A stretch of DNA of 10,375 nt from Solirubrobacterales bacterium (GTDB lineage: Bacteria > Actinomycetota > Thermoleophilia > Solirubrobacterales > Solirubrobacteraceae). Positions 6,588 to 10,375 of the stretch are shown in pieces. Every line of letters starts with the position of its first letter. Position 1 is the first letter of the stretch. The stretch is from assembly GCA_015655225.1 (NCBI GenBank), contig JAATFK010000344.1:1-10375 (forward strand). Direction: 5' to 3'. The position numbers and the translations under genes are program-made. The notes beneath the pieces are model-generated. The model did no database searches and had not been told where the DNA came from. It was given only the letters and a program-made list of their open reading frames with translations.

Positions 6588-7634
6588 TTACCAGGCCATC
6601 AGCTCGGCGAGGTCCTGGCGCAGGCCGGGGAGCGTGAAGCGGATCCAGACGCGGCGCATGTCGCTGGTCTCGCCGTCGACGTAGCGGCGCATCCCGGTGA
6701 ACGCGAGCGAGATCAGGGCGACCGCGCCGAGCACGGAGAAGGTGCGGACGGCGTCGCGGTCGACCGGGGCGCCGGTCAGCTCCTCGTAGGTGGTGAGGAA
6801 CCACTCCGGGTCGGCGACGCCGCCGAGCAGCGTCGTCTTCGGTCGCAGGTGCTTGCCGGCGGTGTAGGCGAGCGCGAGGTAGCCGAGGTCGAAGCGCACG
6901 TCGCCGTGGTGGGCCAGCTCCCAATCGAGGATCCCGCTGACGCGCCCGTCCTGGAGCAGCAGGTTGCCGAGCCGGAAGTCGCCGTGGACGAGGCCGCCGC
7001 GCTCCTGCGGCGGCTCGTGGGCGGCGAGCCAGTGGAACGCCTCGCGGGTGATCGGGTCGCGCGTGAGGCCGGCGCGCTCGTGCACGTCGCGCCAGCGGGC
7101 GACCTGGTCGGCGAACGTCAGGCGGGGGACGACGCCGGCGAGCGGCGCGACGTCGAGCGTGTGGATCCGCGCGAGGTTCGTGACGACGTCGCGGGCGATC
7201 CCGCGGGGTCCCTCCCAGTCGGCTCTGAGTGCGGTGTGCTCCTGTGCGCGCCAGAGGTTCGGGGCGTCGCCCGGCAGGTGGTCCATCGCGAAGAAGGGGC
7301 CGCCGAAGGGGGAGTCGGTGTCATCGTCGTCGGCGTGGAAGCCGAAGACGCGCGGCGTGCGCACGTCGTGCGCGGTGAGCGCGTCGAAGATCCGGTACTC
7401 CGCCTGGAGGTCGGTGTCGAACAGCCCGTGCGGGACCTTCACGCGGACGACGTAGGAGCGCTCGCCGCCGCCGCCGCTCGCGAGGGTCGCGGCCGCGAGG
7501 TAGGTGTGACGCGAGTAGCCGCCGGCGAGCTGCCGGACGGCGGTGACGCGGTCGCCGGCGCCCAGCTCGCCGTCGCGCCGGAGGACGGCGGTCAGCAGCT
7601 CGCGCTGGGCGGCGGTCGGATCGTCGTCGCTCAC
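6588..7634 (-). CDS. APH-fold phosphotransferase, ACAD10/11- or LvaA-like (candidate hydroxyacyl-CoA kinase)
   Basis: GTG 7634 overlaps the previous stop as GTGA, and a GGAGGG (7641-7646 on the minus strand) lies just upstream, which fixes the start. The 348-residue protein has the kinase landmarks in order: a glycine loop AGGYSRHTYLA (37-47), a strand YVVRVKV with Lys66, a substrate-lid region PFFAMDHLPGD (113-123), the Brenner catalytic motif LVHGDFRLGN with Asp219 and Asn224, and the metal motif ILDWELA with Asp237. This subgroup is found with acyl-CoA genes rather than in antibiotic resistance; relatives include the kinase domain of ACAD10/11 and LvaA, which phosphorylate 4-hydroxyacyl-CoAs. 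Its operon with a crotonase and a small helical protein fits that role. Fold is certain; substrate is inferred. Confidence 0.88.
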   Translation of the reverse strand: MSDDDPTAAQRELLTAVLRRDGELGAGDRVTAVRQLAGGYSRHTYLAAATLASGGGGERSYVVRVKVPHGLFDTDLQAEYRIFDALTAHDVRTPRVFGFHADDDDTDSPFGGPFFAMDHLPGDAPNLWRAQEHTALRADWEGPRGIARDVVTNLARIHTLDVAPLAGVVPRLTFADQVARWRDVHERAGLTRDPITREAFHWLAAHEPPQERGGLVHGDFRLGNLLLQDGRVSGILDWELAHHGDVRFDLGYLALAYTAGKHLRPKTTLLGGVADPEWFLTTYEELTGAPVDRDAVRTFSVLGAVALISLAFTGMRRYVDGETSDMRRVWIRFTLPGLRQDLAELMAW

Positions 7635-8065
7635 GCGGCCCCCTCCAGCTCGGCCGCCAGGAGCGCGACCTCGGCGTCGGCGAGGCGGCGCAGGGCGGCG
7701 TGGACCTCCCCCGCGAACACCGTCGCGGCGGGTGACGCGTCCGCACGGAGCGCGTCGAGCAGGTCGCAGACGACCTCGCCGGCCACACGCGCGTCGCGGG
7801 CCTCCCCGAGGCGGTCGACGAGGTCGGCGCGCTCCCACGCCGTCAAGGCCGCCACGTCTTCCAACGGGAGCACGACCTCGGCGACGAACGCCTCCAGCAG
7901 CGGTCCGTACCCCGCCAGCTCCACCGTCAAGTGGCGCGACGCGCTCGCCGCCGACAGCAGCTGCCCGCGCGCGAACTCGCCGGAGGGGTCGGTGGCGCGC
8001 GCGGCCTCCCGGGCGGTCGCACCGATCGCGGCGACGACCTCGGCGGGCGTCAGGGGGCTGAACAC
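7631..8065 (-). CDS. Small all-helical protein preceding the kinase; possibly DUF6285/LvaB-like
   Basis: The gene begins with GTG at 8065, one base after the crotonase stop, and its TGA overlaps the kinase GTG by 4 bp. The 144-residue product has no Cys, signal peptide or membrane segment. It is rich in Ala, Leu, Glu and Asp and reads as a bundle of amphipathic helices (for example residues 31-52 FARGQLLSAASASRHLTVEL, and the C-terminal ALRRLADAEVALLAAELEG). I do not recognise it confidently. Small DUF6285-type proteins such as LvaB are encoded beside APH-type kinases and are needed for kinase activity; this gene has the size, helical character and coupling expected for such a partner. Sequence similarity to that family is only faint by eye. 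Confidence 0.75.
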   Translation of the reverse strand: MFSPLTPAEVVAAIGATAREAARATDPSGEFARGQLLSAASASRHLTVELAGYGPLLEAFVAEVVLPLEDVAALTAWERADLVDRLGEARDARVAGEVVCDLLDALRADASPAATVFAGEVHAALRRLADAEVALLAAELEGAA

Positions 8066-8066
8066 C

Positions 8067-8957
8067 TCAGCGGCGCCGGCGGTCGAACGGCGGCTCCGCG
8101 TACGGCGGGAAGCCGGTCGGGAGGTCGTCGCTGACGGTCGCCGCGAACGCCGGCGGGCGCTTCTCCAGGAACGACTGCGCGCCCTCGGCCGCGTCGACCG
8201 AGGCGGCGCGCTGCTCGATGTAGATCGACTCCATCCGGTGGGCGTCCATCGGGTGGGCGGCGCCGGCCATCTGCCACAGCAGCTGGCGGTTGAGCGCGAC
8301 CGAGACGGGCGCGCTGCTCGCCACCAGCTCGCGGGCGATCGCGTAGGCGGCGGGGAGCAGCTCCTCGGGCGGGTGGACCGAGCGCACGAGGCCGGCGTCG
8401 AGCGCCTCGGCGGCGTCGAAGATCCGCCCGCTGTAGGCCCATTCGAGCGCCTTGCTCATCCCCACGACGCGCGGCAGGAACCAGCTCGACGCCGCGTCCA
8501 TGCACATCCCGCGCCGGCTGAAGACGTAGCCGAAGCGCGCGGTCTCGGACGCCAGCCGGATGTCCATCGGCAGCGAGAAGGTCGCGCCGAAGCCGACGCC
8601 GGCGCCGTTGATCGCCGCGACGATCGGCTTCAGGCAGCGGAAGATCCGCAGCGAGACGAGGCCGCCGCTGTCGCGGATCACGTCGCCGGGCAGGATCTCC
8701 TCGGTGCCGCGCATTCTCGCGCGCTCGACCACGTCGAAGCCGCCGGCGCCCTCCGAGAGGTCGTAGCCGGCGCAGAACGCGCGGCCACGGCCGGTGACGA
8801 CGACGGCCCGCACGTCGTCGTCCTCGTCAACGAGATCCCACACCTCCACGAGCTCGCGCTCCATCGTCGAGTTCAGTGCGTTGAGTCTGTCGGGACGGTC
8901 CAGGGTGATCGTCGCAACGCCGTCGTCGACGTCGTAGCTGATGGTCGTGAAGGGCAT
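8067..8957 (-). CDS. Atypical enoyl-CoA hydratase/isomerase (crotonase) family protein
   Basis: ATG 8957 has AGGAG (8966-8970) eight bases upstream; the open frame continues further but without family similarity. The 296-residue product shows the crotonase fold: ATITLDRPDRLNALN (15-29), the first oxyanion-hole segment AFCAGYDLS (60-68) and the second, INGAGVGFGATFSLPMDIRLAS (about 116-137). Both glutamates of classical enoyl-CoA hydratase are absent: Thr126 and Phe146 occupy those places. Asp154 in GMCMDAASSWFLPRVVG sits where dienoyl-CoA isomerase and 4-chlorobenzoyl-CoA dehalogenase carry a catalytic Asp. A simple hydratase is therefore doubtful, and an isomerase, dehydratase or hydrolase is possible. 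It heads a tight three-gene unit with the small protein and the kinase, 107 bp after the aldehyde dehydrogenase. Confidence 0.88.
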   Translation of the reverse strand: MPFTTISYDVDDGVATITLDRPDRLNALNSTMERELVEVWDLVDEDDDVRAVVVTGRGRAFCAGYDLSEGAGGFDVVERARMRGTEEILPGDVIRDSGGLVSLRIFRCLKPIVAAINGAGVGFGATFSLPMDIRLASETARFGYVFSRRGMCMDAASSWFLPRVVGMSKALEWAYSGRIFDAAEALDAGLVRSVHPPEELLPAAYAIARELVASSAPVSVALNRQLLWQMAGAAHPMDAHRMESIYIEQRAASVDAAEGAQSFLEKRPPAFAATVSDDLPTGFPPYAEPPFDRRRR

Positions 8958-8965
8958 CGTCGCGT

Positions 8966-8970
8966 CTCCT
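8966..8970 (-). promoter_or_regulatory. Ribosome binding site of the crotonase gene
   Basis: The minus strand reads AGGAG here, eight bases before ATG 8957. It is among the strongest Shine-Dalgarno sequences in the window and decides the start against longer in-frame alternatives. It comes after the hairpin and tandem repeat in the same spacer. Confidence 0.8.
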
Positions 8971-8977
8971 GCCGGGG

Positions 8978-8995
8978 GTCTCGACCAGTCTCGAC
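8978..8995. repeat. Tandem GTCTCGAC repeat with 10-bp period
   Basis: GTCTCGAC occurs at 8978-8985 and again at 8988-8995, so the copies lie on the same face of the helix. They are just upstream of the crotonase Shine-Dalgarno and downstream of the intergenic hairpin on the transcribed strand. They may be activator or repressor half-sites, or chance. Confidence 0.3.
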
Positions 8996-9005
8996 GGCCC
9001 GCCCG

Positions 9006-9041
9006 GGCGGCGGAACTGGACGTTTCGCCAGTCCCGCCGCC
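9006..9041 (-). promoter_or_regulatory. Intergenic 14-bp-stem hairpin between mmsA and the crotonase gene
   Basis: The arms 9006-9019 (GGCGGCGGAACTGG) and 9028-9041 (CCAGTCCCGCCGCC) pair at 13 of 14 positions around an 8-nt loop. On the minus strand, which is the transcribed direction, the one mismatch becomes a U-G wobble, so the RNA stem is continuous. It begins 23 nt after the mmsA stop. No U tract follows, so it is more likely a partial terminator, an RNA-stability element or a processing site than a full intrinsic terminator. It would let mmsA and the downstream unit be expressed at different levels. Confidence 0.5.
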
Positions 9042-9064
9042 GTAGCGACGCGCCGCGACGCGGT

Positions 9065-10375
9065 TCACGCCCAGCGCGTCGTGACGACCTTCGTGCGCGT
9101 GTAGAAGCTGAAGGCATCGTCGCCGTTGGCGTGGAGGTCGCCGTCGATCGAGTCCTTCCAACCGGAGAACGGGAACCAGGCGATCGGCGCGGCGACGCCG
9201 ACGTTGACGCCGACCATCCCGGCCTCGACGGAGTAGCGGTACTCGCGCGCGGCGCCGCACGAGGCGGTGAAGATCACCGAGGCGTTGCCGTAGCGGCTGG
9301 AGTTGACGAACGCGATCGCCGCGTCGAGATCAGGCACGCGAACTAGCGCGAGCAACGGCCCGAACAGCTCCTCGGTCAGGACGCGGTGGCCGGCGGGGAT
9401 CTGGTCGAGGATCGTCGGGCCGAGCTGCGCGCCGCCGGGGCCGGCGTCGTCGGCGCGACCGTCGAGCGCGACCTCGACGCCGTCGTCCTGCGCCCGCGCG
9501 ATCTCGCCGACGAGCCGCTCGCGGGCGTCGGGGCCGACGAGCGGGCAGACGTCGGTGCGGGGGTCGTCGCCGGGGCCGGTGCGCAGCGCGGCGGCGGCCG
9601 CGACGATCCGCTCGCGGGAACGATCCTGCTCCTCCGGCGTGCCGACGAGAACCGCGATCGAGCCGGCGAGGCAACGCTGGCCAGCGGCACCGAACGCCGA
9701 GCCGCTGACACCGGCCGCGAGCAGCGCGGGATCAGCGTCGGGCATCACGACAAGCGAATTCTTCGCGCCACCAAGCGCCTGAACGCGCTTGCCGCGCTCC
9801 GCGCCACGCGCATTGACATAGCGAGCGGTCGCGGCCGAGCCGACGAACGAGACCGCGTCGATCCCGGGATGGTCAAGCAGCGCGTTGACCGCATCGCGCC
9901 CGCCGTGAACGAGGTTGACAAGACCACGCGGCAGCTCCTCGACCCCCTCGATCAGCTCGAGATAGCGCTCCGCGGTCAGCGGATCACGCTCAGAAGGCTT
10001 CAAGACGAAGGCGTTGCCGGTCGCCAGCGCGTAGGGCAGGAACCAGAGCGGAATCATCGCGGGGAAATTGAACGGCGTGATCGCCGCCACGACACCAACC
10101 GGCTGGCGCACCAGCTCGACATCGACACCGGTCGCGATCCCCTCGGGATTGCGGCCTCTGAGGAGATGCGGCGCGGCCATCGCCGCCTCGACCGACTCGA
10201 TCCCACGACCGACCTCGGCGCGGGCGTCGTCGAGCGTCTTGCCCATGTCACGCGTCACGAGCGCCGCCAGCTCGTCCTGGTGGGCGGCGAGCACGTCCCG
10301 CAGGCGGTAGAGGGCGCGAGCGCGGACCTGCGGCGGGGTCGCGCGCCAGGCCGGCTGAGCGGCACGAGCGGCCGC
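9065..10375 (-). CDS. mmsA: CoA-acylating methylmalonate-semialdehyde dehydrogenase (5' end outside window)
   Basis: The frame is open from the right edge of the window to TGA at 9065-9067: 436 visible residues of a family usually about 490-500 long, so roughly 60 N-terminal residues are missing. The aldehyde dehydrogenase landmarks are TPFNFP with the oxyanion Asn (visible residue 103), NAFVLKPSERDP, FVGSAATARYV, and the nucleophile Cys235 in GQRCLAG (codon 9671-9673). The general-base Glu of ordinary aldehyde dehydrogenases is replaced in QALGGAKNSLVVMPDAD, a hallmark of the CoA-acylating MmsA group. It oxidises methylmalonate semialdehyde to propionyl-CoA and CO2, or malonate semialdehyde to acetyl-CoA, with NAD and CoA, in valine, inositol or beta-alanine catabolism. 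The GTG at 10294 is internal, since the family alignment continues beyond it. Confidence 0.93.
   Translation of the reverse strand, partial: AAARAAQPAWRATPPQVRARALYRLRDVLAAHQDELAALVTRDMGKTLDDARAEVGRGIESVEAAMAAPHLLRGRNPEGIATGVDVELVRQPVGVVAAITPFNFPAMIPLWFLPYALATGNAFVLKPSERDPLTAERYLELIEGVEELPRGLVNLVHGGRDAVNALLDHPGIDAVSFVGSAATARYVNARGAERGKRVQALGGAKNSLVVMPDADPALLAAGVSGSAFGAAGQRCLAGSIAVLVGTPEEQDRSRERIVAAAAALRTGPGDDPRTDVCPLVGPDARERLVGEIARAQDDGVEVALDGRADDAGPGGAQLGPTILDQIPAGHRVLTEELFGPLLALVRVPDLDAAIAFVNSSRYGNASVIFTASCGAAREYRYSVEAGMVGVNVGVAAPIAWFPFSGWKDSIDGDLHANGDDAFSFYTRTKVVTTRWA

Noticed and set aside
4093..6684. An 863-codon plus-strand open frame opposite the MFS gene and running through the GAP-family gene.
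   Set aside because: It is rich in Arg, Asp, Glu and Gln in a repetitive way, is antisense to a clear 12-helix permease, and crosses a real gene in another frame. It is a GC-rich shadow.
6588..7634. The APH-fold protein as an aminoglycoside-resistance enzyme.
   Set aside because: It is coupled to acyl-CoA genes, and its loop and lid motifs resemble the ACAD10/11-LvaA group; nothing in the context suggests drug resistance.
8067..8957. The crotonase as a true 4-chlorobenzoyl-CoA dehalogenase.
   Set aside because: Asp154 aligns with the nucleophile, but Phe146 is in the place of the dehalogenase Trp, and no chlorobenzoyl-CoA ligase or thioesterase is nearby.

Overview
The window is about three-quarters G+C, and nearly all codons end in G or C. 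Coding density is high, gene starts are often GTG, and two gene junctions are 4-bp GTGA overlaps. The gene content is a GntR/FCD regulator, many CoA-thioester enzymes, an MFS permease and a GAP-family membrane protein. Together this suggests a high-GC actinomycete-type soil bacterium. A Thermoleophilia/Solirubrobacterales relative (Conexibacter- or Solirubrobacter-like) is my best guess, inferred from composition and gene style only. I saw no rRNA, tRNA, CRISPR array, insertion sequence or integrase.

Layout, left to right. (A) 1-1234, plus strand: the 3' part of a GntR/FCD regulator, then a MhpD/HpcG-like 2-keto-4-pentenoate hydratase-type enzyme. (B) 1259-3528, minus strand: a two-gene operon in which a tandem hot-dog MaoC-type hydratase (Mch/Mcd family) overlaps by 4 bp a family III CoA-transferase fold protein that closely resembles 2-methylfumaryl-CoA isomerase (Mct). 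(C) 3673-4025, plus strand: a small lipoprotein whose signal peptide and mature part lie in different frames. (D) 4030-5631, minus strand: an MFS permease, divergent from (E) 5891-6556, plus strand, a six-helix GAP/Sap-family protein; structured DNA lies between them. (F) 6588-10375, minus strand: in transcription order, a CoA-acylating methylmalonate-semialdehyde dehydrogenase (5' end outside the window), a 107-bp spacer with a 14-bp-stem hairpin, an atypical crotonase, a small helical protein, and an APH-fold kinase.

How the genes may work together. Mch and Mct catalyse successive steps in the second cycle of the 3-hydroxypropionate bi-cycle: beta-methylmalyl-CoA to mesaconyl-C1-CoA to mesaconyl-C4-CoA. 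That route co-assimilates glyoxylate and propionyl-CoA into pyruvate and acetyl-CoA. MmsA yields propionyl-CoA or acetyl-CoA, so the window leans towards C3-C5 acyl-CoA metabolism. The lyase (Mcl) and the C4-CoA hydratase (Meh) needed to complete the route are not here. The crotonase, small protein and APH-kinase group recalls systems that phosphorylate 4-hydroxyacyl-CoAs (LvaA/LvaB, ACAD10/11). These two cassettes are the most interesting parts of the window.
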